Of a DNA stretch of 64,000 nucleotides, positions 36,060-48,039 are shown in pieces (the first letter of the stretch is position 1; the number at the start of each line of letters is the position of its first letter). The notes beneath the pieces are model-generated. The model was not told the origin of the DNA. It saw only the letters and a list, made by a program, of their open reading frames with translations, and did no database searches. The stretch covers positions 682,001 through 746,000 of the forward strand of contig JAKZZE010000024.1 in NCBI GenBank assembly GCA_024220505.1. Direction: 5' to 3'. The translations under genes were made by a program, and so were the position numbers. Origin of the DNA: Rhizopus arrhizus (lineage: Eukaryota > Mucoromycota > Mucoromycetes > Mucorales > Rhizopodaceae).

Positions 36060-38673
36060 TAAGTACCTTATATAATCTTTTTATGTTTGTTGAGAATTGT
36101 ATTTAATGAGACTATTAATATTTAACGAGGTATACTGGCATAGGATGTTATTTCTCATAATTAATGATTTAGATTGAGGATTGAAGAGCGCGTTTGCATT
36201 CCAAAGGATGAGTCTCTCATTATTCCATTTGTAACTTTATTTGCCCATAGTAAGCTTGGTAAATGGTTGTTTATAATCTCTCCTTTTGGGTGGGAGCTAG
36301 GTACATCTGGCTATCCACTAGTTGTAGAATTGCCATCACCACTGCTCAAAGTAAACACTTTTTTTTACCATGCGTGACACTAAAGGTAAGCTGGTAAGAC
36401 AACTTTCCTGAATGCGTGTCAAAAAATTACGGTTATGTACCAGTCTCTTGCAGCTATAGATAACATAAAAATTTTCTCATTATCTTTAAATCAAAACATG
36501 AAATTAATATATGAGCAAGTTTTTATTAAAAGACTAGTAATAAATCTGATTGCCAAATAGTTGTTTGGTATGTACATTTGGTTTTTTATATACAGCTAAT
36601 TTGTATTATCTAGAATACAATGCTCTTTATAGGAACATTCGTCTTTGATAGTGCTTATTATCTTAGACAAAACGAATGGATTTGTAAGAATATATTAGAC
36701 ACATTTTTATATCCAGAATAGAAATCAAAGAAACTATGTCACCAGTTCAATAAAAACACAGCAATGAATAAATTCAAGGTTTCTTGTCAAGGGTCATTCA
36801 GTATTATACATGAGTGTATAACCAAGATAAAGCGATACCTATGCTAAGACTGCCTTTGATAAAAGTAATCAAAATTGCTGATACATACCTACACATACGC
36901 TAGTACATATAGTTATGAACAAATCGGTATGTATGTATTAATCAACATGTTTATCAAGTACAAATAAGCAAGAAGGAGGAAAAATTAAAAGCAAACTAAT
37001 ATCTAAAAGAAATAGGATTGATTGGATGTTCAACTCAAAGTGAATAATAAATAATACAAAAAGGAGATATGATTGTAGCAGTATCAATCCTTGGAGTGAT
37101 TGAATATGGGCAAAAGCAACAAGAATGCTATAGTTCTTGGTAATAACAGAGAATGTAGTCCGTTTAATATTTTGGATTGCGCAAGTCGATTAGAGCTTAT
37201 GAAGATTGAAAGGACCAATCGTAATGAATTTATGCAAAGCGATAAAAAATATTATAAAGGCAAGTAGGAGACAGAAAAAAGAGAATGCTTGAAATAGGAT
37301 ATATGTTATTTACAGACAAATGACAACTGTTTAGCTCATACATCTAAACTATGGTGCGTAACTAATGGATTTAAAACAAGAATGGCTTTGATGGAGTTTA
37401 ATACATCATTATATTATCTTTATGTACCTGAAAGCAACTTAAAAAACATTAAAAAGTAATGCGTATAATTTAGGTAGCATAAAATCATAGAAGCTGAAGT
37501 AAAATTTCGATTCGCTTTGCAGAGACTTACGATTTAACAATCGTGAGTGTTTTTTCTGGAAAGCAAAGAGTTAATACCCCAATTCAATTTATACTTTTTT
37601 CTCAGCTCTTTCTTTATTAGTAAACTTCTTCACTAAAAATATAGTTTTCACAATAAGGAGCAGCATTGAGAGGTTATTACTGAGTAAACCCCGATCGAAT
37701 TAGCTCATTTATTTACCAATAAGTTTAATTTTGCCTGATTTGTCAAATTACTTGTGATAGAAATTATGCATTTGATTGTACAATCAGAATAAAATAATAT
37801 CTCGCAGCATTTTCATGTATTCATCTATAATCATTAGCTGAAAGCAAGTATAAGAATAACAGGATAAAAAGAATTAAAAAAAAGTTAGTAATCATAAAAG
37901 AAAATTGCTTAGTCAATTAGCTCTTTTCTGTTAATATAGGAGTAAAAATAAAATAATAATAATAATAATAAAACCAAATTGATATAATAAAAGTACCTAC
38001 AAAAGACTGAATACATATCCATTCTTCTTAAAGTAAAATAAGTATAAAAATAACTCTGAAAATGCCAAGTCCTTAATGCAGTACAAGTACTTCAATATAA
38101 ATGGGGGAAAATAGAATACCCTTTTTTCTAAAAAAAAAAAAAAAGAAAAAAAAAGCAGAAAATTCGAAGTTGCACAGAAAATATTTTTAATTTGCGACGA
38201 TTGAAACAGCAACAAGAACCAAAAAAAGGAATTACTTTATACACAGTAAGAAAAAAGTTGCTTTGAAATCGTATTTTGATTTCACTTTATCTTATAAAGA
38301 AGAAACAGAGATAGCACCCAAGTTACGTTAGAGTAATGGCTTTGTATAGATGAATGCCTGGATTATTAAATCTAAGGACACACAAACTGTATTGAGTTTA
38401 ATTAAAATTTAGTTTTTCTTTATACAGAAAATATAATTCAAAGAAAGCAACTAGCGTTTCCTGCCAATAAAGCGTGAGGCAAATTGAGAATAAGGACTGT
38501 TTCCACGAGGTTTCATCAAATTAATGTTACATTGTAATTATCCACTCAGTATCTTGCGTTTGTCCGTGCGCATCGGTTTAAAAATAAAGAGTTCAGACAG
38601 CAAGTTAAGTTAGTAAATTCTATTAAATCTGATATAGTGCATCATTCTCCGCTTTTAAAAACCGAGATTTGGG
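36060..38673. other. No confident gene
   Basis: About 2.6 kb of AT-rich sequence. 36174-36377 is a short open frame (FAHSKLGKWLFIISPFGWEL) of unknown kind. 37080-37500 may hold very old coding debris (CASRLELMKIERTNRNEF). 37951-37973 is an (AAT)n microsatellite. Nothing reaches gene status. Confidence 0.5.

Positions 38674-38728
<55 letters not shown>
38674..38728 (+). repeat. poly(A) tract, ~55 nt, in a promoter
   Basis: Longest pure homopolymer in the window. It ends 3 bp before the TATA box of the 38800 gene and may act as a nucleosome-excluding promoter element. Confidence 0.9.
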
Positions 38729-38731
<3 letters not shown>

Positions 38732-38738
38732 TATAAAA
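38732..38738 (+). promoter_or_regulatory. TATA box of the Kre9/Knh1-like gene
   Basis: TATAAAA 68 bp upstream of the ATG at 38800, directly after the poly(A) tract. Confidence 0.6.
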
Positions 38739-38799
38739 AGGCTGTTATTTTCAAAAAAAATTTGCTTATTCATAAAGTCTTTATACCAATTATCTAATC

Positions 38800-39418
38800 A
38801 TGAAGCTCTCTCTTGCTGCTTTGGCTGTTGCTATTTCATCTGTAGTTGCCAGTAACATTACAGTAGGATTCTCTTTTCTTTTTATTGGAATTAAACACAG
38901 GCTAACAAGCAAAATAATTTTTAAATAGGTCATCGAACCTTGGGGACAAACCACCTGGGTAAGTTGGTGTAATATAAAATTTATATTTTCTTTTGCTCAT
39001 AATTTATTTTATAGACTGCTGGCAGTTCTGGTCTTGTTCACTGGTCCTTCCCTGAAGGTGCTGGTAAAACTTGTGAAATTCACTTGTTGACTGGTGAAGC
39101 TACCAATGCTACGTAGGTTTACCTTTTTTTTTTATCATTGTATATGCAAAAGATATGAACTCATTCTAACTATTTAGTGTTGTTGCCAATCTCACTGCCA
39201 ACGACCACACTGTTCCTTGTGACTACACTAGAGCCACTGTATGTACATTATCACTATCTTAATGAATTACATTAGCTAAATCACGATCTTTCAATTAGTT
39301 CCTCCCGCTTCCTAGCTACACTCCTGGTCAATACTTTGTTCGTATTGGCCCTGTCGGCTCTACATCTGACGAGTATGGTTATTCCAACTACTTCAATTAT
39401 GTCGCCGCCAGTTCTTAA
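38800..39418 (+). CDS. Secreted Kre9/Knh1-type Ser-Thr-rich protein
   Basis: Five exons, 38800-38862, 38929-38958, 39015-39112, 39178-39238, 39299-39418, give 123 residues. Residues 1-18 are a signal peptide (MKLSLAALAVAISSVVAS). The mature protein starts NITVIEPWGQTTWTAGSSG, then LVHWSFPEG, CEIHLLTG and a C-terminal YTPGQYFVRIGPVGS and YSNYFNY. This is the Ig-like fold of the Kre9/Knh1 N-terminal domain (IxxPxxxxxWxAGxxxxIxW ... YxVRI), found in cell-wall and GPI-anchored proteins. No GPI signal or Ser/Thr tail is present, so it should be a short soluble secreted form. Such genes are commonly multi-copy in Mucorales and often strongly expressed; the TATA box and poly(A) element agree with that. 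Confidence 0.87.
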
Positions 39419-40810
39419 TGTGGCACATTTCTTGGTAAGGATTAAAGAAACGTATAATACAATGAATTATGATCAACTTACTATCTTTTGTATATTATCA
39501 GACAAAGATGGTAGTAAACAAATCGCTGCATATACTCCTTTGTCAACTAACTTTAAAAGGGGAAAAGATATAGTCTTTTATAAGGTTATTATTTTTTGTT
39601 GTAATATAGAACAATTAAGTTAATAAACTTAAGTCGTAAAACAAAAGTTTCCTTTTTCATATGTTTGGATCAAACAATGGCAACATTTTCTAATTCTGAA
39701 ATTTAATATAAAACAAACAATAAGTAAACCTTAATGAAAAAGATAGTTTGCTCATGAATACATGACTAAAAATAAAATTGATTTTTAATTCTTTGCCTTA
39801 ATGGCAGAATTTTCTTTTATGATGTCGTTAGAGATTTGACAATATTTTTATTAATAAATTTCTTTGATTTCGATTTTGTTAATCTCAAGTTGTACAAAAA
39901 AGGAATAGAAACACACTCATATGCTCTGTAAAATATGACACGGTTTATTATTTGATAACATAGAGTTTTAATTACCAATAGATTTAATCGCTTCTACATA
40001 TAAGTGTTGGAATTTATTGACTGACCACTGCTAAGCTTTATGGAAATATCATATTTAGCTTTATATAAACTATCAATTGTTCAAAAAAGTAGGTCAATTG
40101 AAGTATTTGACAAATATAATAATATACGTAAAGAATCAATCGCTAACGTGTCGAAAAGAGCATTTTATTGTGATATCAAGCAATATTGCACATTGATTTA
40201 TATTGAATACGATTAAATTTAAAATGAAAGGTTGTTCAATTCGCTTTGATATGCAATTTAACGTGGAGAAGCCTTGACAAGCAAATTGGTTATTCAATTC
40301 ATACTTTTATAAAGTAAAGCAAAAAAAAAAAAAAAGTATAATACGAAGATGGATAGAAAGTACAAGGTAAATCTTTTTTATTGATTTAATTCGAATGTCT
40401 AATGGCTATGGCAGCAGAAGGACGGAAGTGCACATTACGTGTTGTATTTTTATTTCATATTGAATAAAGTTTAAAATCTTTTAATAAAGAAAAGGATAAA
40501 ATAATGGCTTGTATTTTGTATGTTATGCCAATTAGTTCTTTTTTCTTTGGTCTTCAAAATATAAATACAGTGTCAGAAACACACTTTACTGCCGCAATGC
40601 CATTATTATGCCAATTAATAATTGAATCAATGAGTATTGGTAGCAATTATAAGTGCTACAGATGAAATATAAATATTTTAAACAATTAGATAGATTGAAC
40701 CTTTACTTTAAAATTCTTTAGTCTAATCAAAGTGAACTTAAACTCCGACATACAAACTCATATATTTGTATAAGTGACTTAATTTTTTCTTTTTTAGCCT
40801 TTACAGAGTA
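39419..40810. other. No confident gene
   Basis: 1.4 kb AT-rich intergenic region; short frames only. Confidence 0.55.
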
Positions 40811-42965
40811 ATGTATCTTAGAGATTATCATGAAGTGAGATTCAAAGAAAGAAGAAGAGGAAATACGTAAAAAAAAAAACGAATAATGTAGTCTGATTGA
40901 AGCAAGAGAGAATAACTTAAACATGAAATTATATTTAGTGAGCTTACACGAACTGCTCGATTTGTTGTTAAACCACAAAGTAAAAGACAAAATAGCATTT
41001 CCTTCAAATGTAGAACTCTAGAGAAAAACTAAGCATAATATAGATGAATATGCACAGAAAAGAAAACCTCCTAGAATTGAATCAGAAAAAATACTTTTTG
41101 AATCTGAACCTATTGTTCAACCTTCTACCTCAGAGTACAGACGTAAGAAGGAAAATCCATTTATTATCAAGCCAAGATACAATGCAGCCCAGCAAGCTTT
41201 AACATTAAAACGTAACTAAACAAAAAATAATTGTTTAATTGTTGAGAGCTAATTTTTTTTGTTAGCTAAAGATGAACAAAAGATGATAAGTGAGACAGAA
41301 ACAAGATATGAATCTACAATACCCAGCAAAAGATCATTTGATACAGTGGAACAAGACATTCAAAGTGAAGTGAGCCAAATAGACAAAGATGAAGGGCCTG
41401 TATCAGAAGGGTATCTTTCATCGCAACATGAAACAACAAACCAGCAATTTGGAAGAATATCTCAAACAGAGAATGAAAGACAATTAATAGAAGATGATGT
41501 ACGCAAGGACGGGTTACTGTATATGGACAGTGCTTCTTACAGCGAAGATACACAAATACTTGTGGATATACAACATAAAGCCAGTATACTGCAGACAGAA
41601 ATGAACCGCACGAAGACTGAAGGAGATGAAACAATGTATGAGACTAAAACAAAGCCGGTGGAAACAGAGCAGGAGGAAGCAGAACATGAAATTAGAGCAG
41701 AAAAAATAGAACGTGATGCTGAGACGATAGAGATGGAAACAGAACATGAGCAGATGGAAGCAGAGAAAGTAATAGAAAAAATGGAAATAGAAAACGAAAG
41801 CATCGTTCAAGAAGAAGAGAATGAAGGGGCACTCTCAATACGTGACAGCCCTAGTTTACATTTTATGAGCGATGTATCTGATATTATGATGGAAACTTAT
41901 GATATTAGCTTAACAAATATGACTGTTACGTCTCAAGAACCTAACAAAGATACCCAAGAAACTGTAACTGAAATACAGCACGATGCAATTTCTGTAAAAG
42001 AAACATCCGTACAACCAGAACTAATACAACCGGTTGATAAACTACGCAAGTCAAAAAGTCCTTCAGTAATAAGTCATACAGAAGACATCCAGTCGATAGA
42101 TGATCGCGTTAATCAAGACATACAAATGGAAAAAGAGAAAAATGCCCAATCTCCAGTCAACAATACACAGCCAATGGACCAATTTGAAAAAACATCTGTT
42201 GACTATGATTTTGAAAATATGGAGGACAATTATGGCTATGATGGAGCAGAATTATTGGAAGGTGATGTACAAGGCTTTATTGAGGAGGAAACACAAGCCA
42301 TAGAGCCTTCTAAAAGATCAAGTGGAGCTTCCTACCGTAGTGGTGATAGTGTGCTTGAATTCAATGAGGATGTAGGCAATGCAGGATATACAAACCAAAT
42401 AGTCAAATCTGAAAAAGAACAAGAATTGAATAAAATTATAAACGAACTAAAATCAAGTATTCGAAGCACGAATCAAACTCGGGCTATGAAATTAAGAGAC
42501 ATTCAAACAGAGATCTTTAACTCTGTCATTGTTAAAATAGTCAAAGAAGAGCAGTAAGTACTATATTAAAAATCCTTGCACGTACTAAATCCTAATTTGA
42601 TAGAAAGAATACAACAAACCCTATTGCACGAAGGACTATTTCCGAATTCTATGACAGATTGTCAGAGTCATTAAACCATCAACAAAAGCTATTTAAAGAA
42701 TATCAAGGAGTAAGCATTAATAAACAGCGATTGAATAAAATAGCAAGTAAGTACAAGATGGAATTGCTTGACATTCAAAAGAAAAGACATCAAGTACGAA
42801 GAAAGATTGAAGAGCAAAAAGAATCATTCCAAAAGATAGATGAAAAAGCAAATGTAAGTAGAAGCAAAATGATATGTATAAGAGATACTTAATTATATTC
42901 ATGGTTAGGTTCTATCAAGTCTTGACGATTTCTTTAGTGGCATCAAATCATTAAGTATAGAGTAA
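40811..42965 (+). CDS. Acidic coiled-coil protein, possible CENP-U/Ame1-like
   Basis: Six exons with consistent phases: 40811-40866, 40939-40966, 41022-41211, 41266-42553, 42604-42853, 42909-42965, giving 622 residues. The N-terminus is basic (MYLRDYHEVRFKERRRGNTE). A large middle part (about 95-500) is acidic and low in complexity, rich in Glu, Lys and Thr. The C-terminal ~130 residues are coiled coil (QTRAMKLRDIQTEI, RRTISEFYDRLSESL, KYKMELLDIQKKRHQVRRKI) ending LSSLDDFFSGIKSLSIE. A coiled coil with a final short helix of this form resembles the CENP-U/Ame1 inner-kinetochore subunit, but the resemblance is weak and the name is not claimed. Exon 2's donor (GTTAAA) is the least certain boundary. 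The next gene begins 104 bp downstream on the same strand. Confidence 0.7.
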
Positions 42966-43069
42966 TAAAGACGCGTTTTTGATTTGACGTGACTTGGTTT
43001 TACTGTAGATGTAACAAAGTCTTTTTTTATTTTTTTTTTATTTTTTACTTTTTAAAAGGAAACCGTATT

Positions 43070-44306
43070 ATGTTTACCAACAAACAAAAAATTGAAAAAT
43101 TCAACGCGGATACAATATTAAGACTAACCACCTTTTTGGATCTGTCGTCTATCCTACAGCTAACTCTCACTTCTAAATCTTTTTGTCATCTAATGAAAGA
43201 TGAATTTGTGTTCAAACGTTTAGTTGAACGTGATTTTGGCATCACTGACAAGAATCCTGAGGAATCGTGGGTTAAATATTACAAGCATTTAAAAGCAGAA
43301 AAAAAAGATCAGCAAGTGAAGCATAGCAATGATTGTCCTCATTGGTTAGACTATCCAGAAGGCACAGCAGCGTTATTATTAGAGATCAAGAAGACATTAT
43401 ACAAAAGCCAAACACAAAACCCTTCTTTATGTCATCTCTGTCAGACACAGCCTGCCACTTTTTTAAATATGCATCCTGCTTGTCACAGTGAAGGTAAATA
43501 GAAAGGTTAATTTTTTGAAAAAAGAGGATAAAATGAAGCATTGACTCATGTTCATCATAGCATGCCGTGACTGTTTAGACAAATTTGTGGATAATGAAGA
43601 GCATTATTCTATTCAATTAGAGTTAGACACAGGAAAGCTATATTGTTTCAGATGTAAAGATAACCAAGCTCACAGGGTACTTGTATATTGTAAAAAGGGG
43701 AGTTCATCAAGTTTTATTTATACCCAAAACGCGTATGATAGATTGATGAAACAGAAAAGGGGAGTGAAATCCTAGAGACCCTAAACGCACCGAGTTCAGA
43801 ACAAGAGTTAGATTTAAGACGCAAAGCCGAGCACTTACTTTATATCCAAGAATTAAGACGAGAGGAAATGTCATTGAAGCATTATTTTATAGAGAAGCAA
43901 TGGGGCAGAATATGGATGCTGTTCAGAACTCGTAAGTTGGGAAAAAGGATGAATGAGATGTGTGTACCCATGATTTTTTAGGCGAAGGTTCACCATTACC
44001 AGGACGTATCACGAACAACAAATTAGCACGTAACAATGGTACACTCGATCCTAATATTCGATTGCCCATGGACAAATACCGTCCATCGCCTGAAACACAT
44101 GCTGATATTATAAGTGTAAAGCTTTGGAATTACTTAGCGAAAGCATATGGTGTTCAAGGCAAAGCTTATAATGAAGGTATAAAGGTTATAATGTGTTAGT
44201 ATGTTATTGAATGGTATTTCCATTAGATGATATTGTTGCACCCGAATACGCAAGGTTGAGAGTTTATGTTGATGATTTTAAGAAAAGTATTAACCTTTAT
44301 CCTTAA
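43070..44306 (+). CDS. F-box protein with a Cys/His zinc-binding region
   Basis: Five exons, 43070-43493, 43561-43676, 43742-43931, 43982-44176, 44227-44306, give 334 residues. Residues about 12-58 are an F-box (FNADTILRLTTFLDLSSILQ, then LTSKSFCHLM, DEFVFKRLVERDFG), so it probably recruits Skp1 as an SCF substrate receptor. Residues about 120-185 hold a zinc-binding array: CHLCQTQPATFLNMHPACHS, ACRDCLDKF, then LYCFRCKDNQ. The order C-x2-C ... C ... C-x2-C ... C-x2-C resembles the ZnF-UBP ubiquitin-binding finger, though spacing is not exact. The C-terminus has a helical charged stretch and a Pro/Arg-rich end. If the finger binds ubiquitin, the protein would couple SCF to ubiquitinated substrates; that is inference. 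It is convergent with the BTB gene, 152 bp away. Confidence 0.8.
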
Positions 44307-44458
44307 GAATAAAAAACGGAACTTTTTTGGGTTACATTTTTAGAGCATGTAAATCTTGTTTTGCAATCATTTTATTTATATTTTATACAAACATTTGCGG
44401 TTTAAGACAGTATATGGAAGAAAGGGGATTATAGAAAAAATTTACAGCAAAAGATAGA

Positions 44459-45664
44459 TTAATATGACAAACTGTATAATTTTGGATCCCAAGTTCCTTT
44501 TTTCAAGCCAGTTTGTTTAACAATAGAAATCGTGTCCTTTCCTTTTTCAAATCGCATAACAGCCACCAAGTCCCCATTCTCGCTTTTTTTGAGCCCGTTG
44601 ACAATTGCCAATACTTGTTTAGCAAAATAAGACCTCTGAATGGCATCCTGAACGGTCAACTTGGGACTTTCTAAGCAGCGGATCATCAAATGTTGAGGCA
44701 GTGACGCGTAAACGCGTGCCAGATCCATAACGCCACGCATAGGAGGCGTACGAGATGGCATATAACCGCAAGCGGTAACTTGACCAATGTTGACATTACC
44801 ACTTAGTTTGATCGTAGGTGAAAAAGCTTCCAGTTGGGTAGGCATAACGGCTGCTAAGTAAGTCACGATATTTTCCTCCAAAGCTTCTACCCAATGACGA
44901 GGCTCCTCTTCCTCTAAAGGTTGGTAGGGCTCCATGGCCTGAATATAAGTCATTGCTGTTTTTTGGTTGTTCAAATTTTGGTTCAAAGCTAAAAGCAAAT
45001 GTTCCAAAAGTGGTTCCAAGCCCAATTCTTCTGCAGCTTCAAGTAATTCAATGGCAATCTGAGGTTTCTCATTTACAAAAAACATGATATCTTGAGGTGT
45101 CAAAGGGCGACAAAGATGTCCAATGATCGTGTGGAATGTCTCGGGAAGTACGTAAAGATCGAGCTCAAGAGTGTTTGTATGCTCTTCCATGATACGCTGA
45201 CAAAGAACAGGTGATCTACAAAGGATAGCCCTAGTCAATGGATACGTTTTTTGCAAAGTAGGTACATAAACTGAGATATCAGAATAACCTTGAATACAAA
45301 AATGAATCAGAAAAGAAGTATTCAATAAGAATAACAATTGCTTACCTTGATACATGAATCCCATAGCTGGATAAACACCATTTGCATAGTCCATAAATGG
45401 TTGACCTTGATCGTAGATAGGTGGTTGGTGAGGGTGATGCGGAGGTGGGGGAGGATGAAAATAGCCAGGAGGGTGATGAGGATGGTGAGGCAAAAGGTGA
45501 TTGATCATTGGAACAGGTGGCAAGGGTATAGGCATCTGCTGATGTTGCTGCAAAGGGGGAGGGGGAGCTGAGTGCTGTTGAAAGTTATTGTGCTCGGCTC
45601 CATTCATAAAATTGACAGATTTATAATGTTCGTTGTTATAGTTGACTGGTAATACTTGAACCAT
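44459..45664 (-). CDS. BTB/POZ-domain protein with Pro/His-rich N-terminus
   Basis: Two exons on the minus strand, 45346-45664 and 44459-45288, give 382 residues (the 57 nt intron is in frame, so unspliced RNA would read through). The N-terminal ~100 residues are rich in Pro, His and Gln (LPHHPHHPPGYFHPPPPPHH). A BTB fold follows: YSDISVYVPTLQKTYPLTRA, ILCRSPVLCQRIMEE, LDLYVLPETFHTIIGHLC, and helices around IELLEAAEELGLEPLLEHLL. The C-terminal half contains a BACK-like helical part (HWVEALEENIVTYLAAVMP, LPQHLMIRCLESP). BTB proteins of this fungal type are often cullin-3 adaptors or transcription-linked factors; the role here is unknown. Start at MVQVLPVNYN is the only ATG in the open frame. 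Confidence 0.85.
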   Translation of the reverse strand: MVQVLPVNYNNEHYKSVNFMNGAEHNNFQQHSAPPPPLQQHQQMPIPLPPVPMINHLLPHHPHHPPGYFHPPPPPHHPHQPPIYDQGQPFMDYANGVYPAMGFMYQGKQLLFLLNTSFLIHFCIQGYSDISVYVPTLQKTYPLTRAILCRSPVLCQRIMEEHTNTLELDLYVLPETFHTIIGHLCRPLTPQDIMFFVNEKPQIAIELLEAAEELGLEPLLEHLLLALNQNLNNQKTAMTYIQAMEPYQPLEEEEPRHWVEALEENIVTYLAAVMPTQLEAFSPTIKLSGNVNIGQVTACGYMPSRTPPMRGVMDLARVYASLPQHLMIRCLESPKLTVQDAIQRSYFAKQVLAIVNGLKKSENGDLVAVMRFEKGKDTISIVKQTGLKKGTWDPKLYSLSY

Positions 45665-46431
45665 AATTTGGCTGTTGAAAAAGAAAATAAAAAATGTTAA
45701 ATGTTTTGTCGAATGTTATGTGCGTATAATTATTAGTTGAGAGTATAGATGATATAGTACAGCAGAATACACACAAAAAAGGTGAATAAAGGGGCAAGGT
45801 AACTTTTTTTTGGTATAATTATTAAAACAAAAAAAAAAGAATTACTTTTTTTCACTTACGTTTTATTAAAGAGAAATAGTGCAATTTTTCTCTTTTGTTG
45901 TTTAATTTGTTTAAAAAAGAAAAATAATTTTTCTTCTTTTATAAAAGAGTTATTGGTGTTATTTACAAAAGGAGTTCTTTGTCCCAAAAAGAATGAAATG
46001 GGGAAATAAAAAAGTATTTTTTTAAAGTGACCAAGAGCAGAAAATAAACCCATCCAATCAAACTTAATTTCACTCATAGTCACATTTTTTCTGAGTTTCT
46101 CAATTTTTTGAAATGGGTCCTTTTTACTACATTTATTGGAAGAAACTATAACAAGTCAATACTGGTGTTTTGGATTTTGACATAAAAAAATGAGCCTAAT
46201 TGGTAATTTCTAGCAGATTTTAGTTCAAGTAAGATACATTACGAAAAGGAAATAGGAAGCTGCATCCGCTACAAAATGCTAAAGAGTTTACCTACAGCTT
46301 AAATATTGCGCAGTTCAAAAGAAATCAAATAAAAAAAAAAAAGGACTGGAACTTCAAGCAATTTTATTTTATGCCTTCTTTAGTGTAAATGAATTGATTA
46401 CAGTCAAGGATATCATATCTCTTTGCTAGCC
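45665..46431. other. Intergenic, 5' region of the BTB gene
   Basis: AT-rich with poly(T)/poly(A) runs on both strands. The 75-codon frame at 45856-46083 (minus) is Phe/Lys-rich and looks like leader sequence, not a gene. Confidence 0.5.
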
Positions 46432-46617
46432 TTAGTGTTGATCCCTTTCAATCTCTTTTGTCAATTGTTCAATTTGGCGTTCTACCCATTCTTTATATGT
46501 TATTGTATTTATTCTTTTAATTGCTATTGATGGATTATCTTCACACATTTTTAATGCTTCTCTTAGTTTTTCTAAAAATTCTTTTTTATCAAATGTTGAG
46601 TGTGTTAAGGTAGGCAT
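46432..46617 (-). CDS. Hypothetical small protein, 61 residues
   Basis: Single-exon frame MPTLTHSTFDKKEFLEKLRE, then ALKMCEDNPSIAIKRINTIT and a charged helical end VERQIEQLTKEIERDQH. Composition is that of a real small helical protein, with a balanced charged coiled-coil C-terminus. It is preceded on the minus strand by a pyrimidine-rich tract at 46.64-46.68 kb as in a promoter. Family not recognised. It could be the first exon of a longer gene, but no splice partner was found. Confidence 0.5.
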   Translation of the reverse strand: MPTLTHSTFDKKEFLEKLREALKMCEDNPSIAIKRINTITYKEWVERQIEQLTKEIERDQH

Positions 46618-48039
46618 TTAAGCTCTTATAGAAAAGGAGAAGAAGAAAGAAAGAAAAAAAAAAAAAAAAAAAAGTAAAACTCGAGGTTTTTTATATGCTG
46701 CTTTATGCATGTATTTTAGTATATCATACAAACTTGGCACAGCCTCATTTCTCAATCTGAATATAGTTTTATGATATAAAAAATAGAAATTACGCGGCTC
46801 AAGACATATCTACAATTTCGCTTCGGCTATTTGTTTTCAATTGTAAGCGCAACTTTAAGCGTGTCTATATGAAAAGTCAAAGGCTAAGTTTAATGTCCTT
46901 AGCGTAAAGAATGGCTTTAAAAGAAACAGAATTACTTTACATGGTGCATAGATCCCTACATGTGTGTAAAGGCCATTGTCTTTGTGATGGTCTTAATATC
47001 TGTAATCTGCGAGCTTTAAAATTATACCATTTTTGGACTTGAAACCTTTGATTTTTTAGTTAATGAGCATCAACATTTCAATCGAACATCTACCAGAGAA
47101 TAGTTATGGATATCACGAAACCGCTGATATTTTGAATCTTAGTGGAATATTGTACATGCACAAAGTTAAAGTTCATGCAGCTGACATTTCATGTATTGTG
47201 TAGACAGCACTAACGACTGACAGGTCAATAATATACAGATAATCATGTCATTAAAATATGATTTGTTCACCTGTGCCATTTCAATCGGTCTCTCAAGGCA
47301 GAATCAATGATAGAAACATTAGTGCCCAAGACGCAGTTAAATACGCGGAAATCTTGGTCCATTTTGATGCGTTGTATCAAAAATCGGCTCCCCATCAACA
47401 ATCAGTGATTAAACGGGTAGTGACTAATGTCTTGTAGGGTAATTTTGCAACAATAAAATCGAATTAGATATTTGTCTTGCTTTTTTAAAAGCTATTTTTG
47501 TGTATTAAATCAATAGGGAGTTTGAATATCTAGAGAATTGGAATAGTAATTTTAGAGGATCAAAATAATAAATTCCACCTAGTAATAACCTTTCCTTTCT
47601 TTCTATTGCTTATTTGCATGATCACATTTGGCAAGCTGCGTGCATAGGTTTAAATTTGGAGATAACAGATGAGAATAGAAAAAAGACAGTAAATATAATT
47701 GCAAATTCACCATTGGGGGTGACATACATGTACTTCTGGGCACCTTGAACCATTTGCTTTAGCAAAAACAAAGATTTTAAAGAATCTTTTTAAGTGCAAA
47801 TCATACCCTCAAACTCCTCCAATAAACCCATCACATAGTTACATCGAAGATAATGGTAAGTATTTGTACATTACTTTCAACGAAATTTTGACAAACTTGT
47901 GTAGAAGATGCAAATGAACAGGACGCATAAAGCGTGACTAGCACTTCTTTTGATAAAACAGAAGCATCGGATACGAAAACGCGTAAATTTAAAACACCTC
48001 TTATACTTACTTGATTTCTATTAGGAAATCACTAGATAG
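46618..48039. other. Scattered coding-like pieces upstream of the resolvase-like copy 2
   Basis: Plus-strand pieces look protein-like but do not join cleanly: 47064-47209 (MSINISIEHLPENSYGYHET, ends with a stop), near 47.31-47.44 kb (ISAQDAVKYAEILVHFDALY), near 47.60-47.74 kb (IAYLHDHIWQAACIGLNLEI), and 47.9-48.0 kb (SFDKTEASDTKTRKFKTP, preceded by a stop). They may be the decayed N-terminal part of the gene at 48040. Confidence 0.35.

Noticed and set aside
41314..41810. Three long minus-strand frames opposite the coiled-coil gene
   Set aside because: They are shadows of the Glu-rich exon 4 (41266-42553) and read as Phe/Ser/Cys-rich sequence.
45338..45571. Arg/Trp-rich plus frame opposite the BTB gene
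   Set aside because: Antisense of the Pro/His-rich N-terminus.
44459..45664. Reading the BTB ORF as one 401-residue exon
   Set aside because: GTAAGC...TTCAAG splice signals remove 57 nt and restore a smooth BTB start; the inserted Leu/Phe stretch looks intronic.
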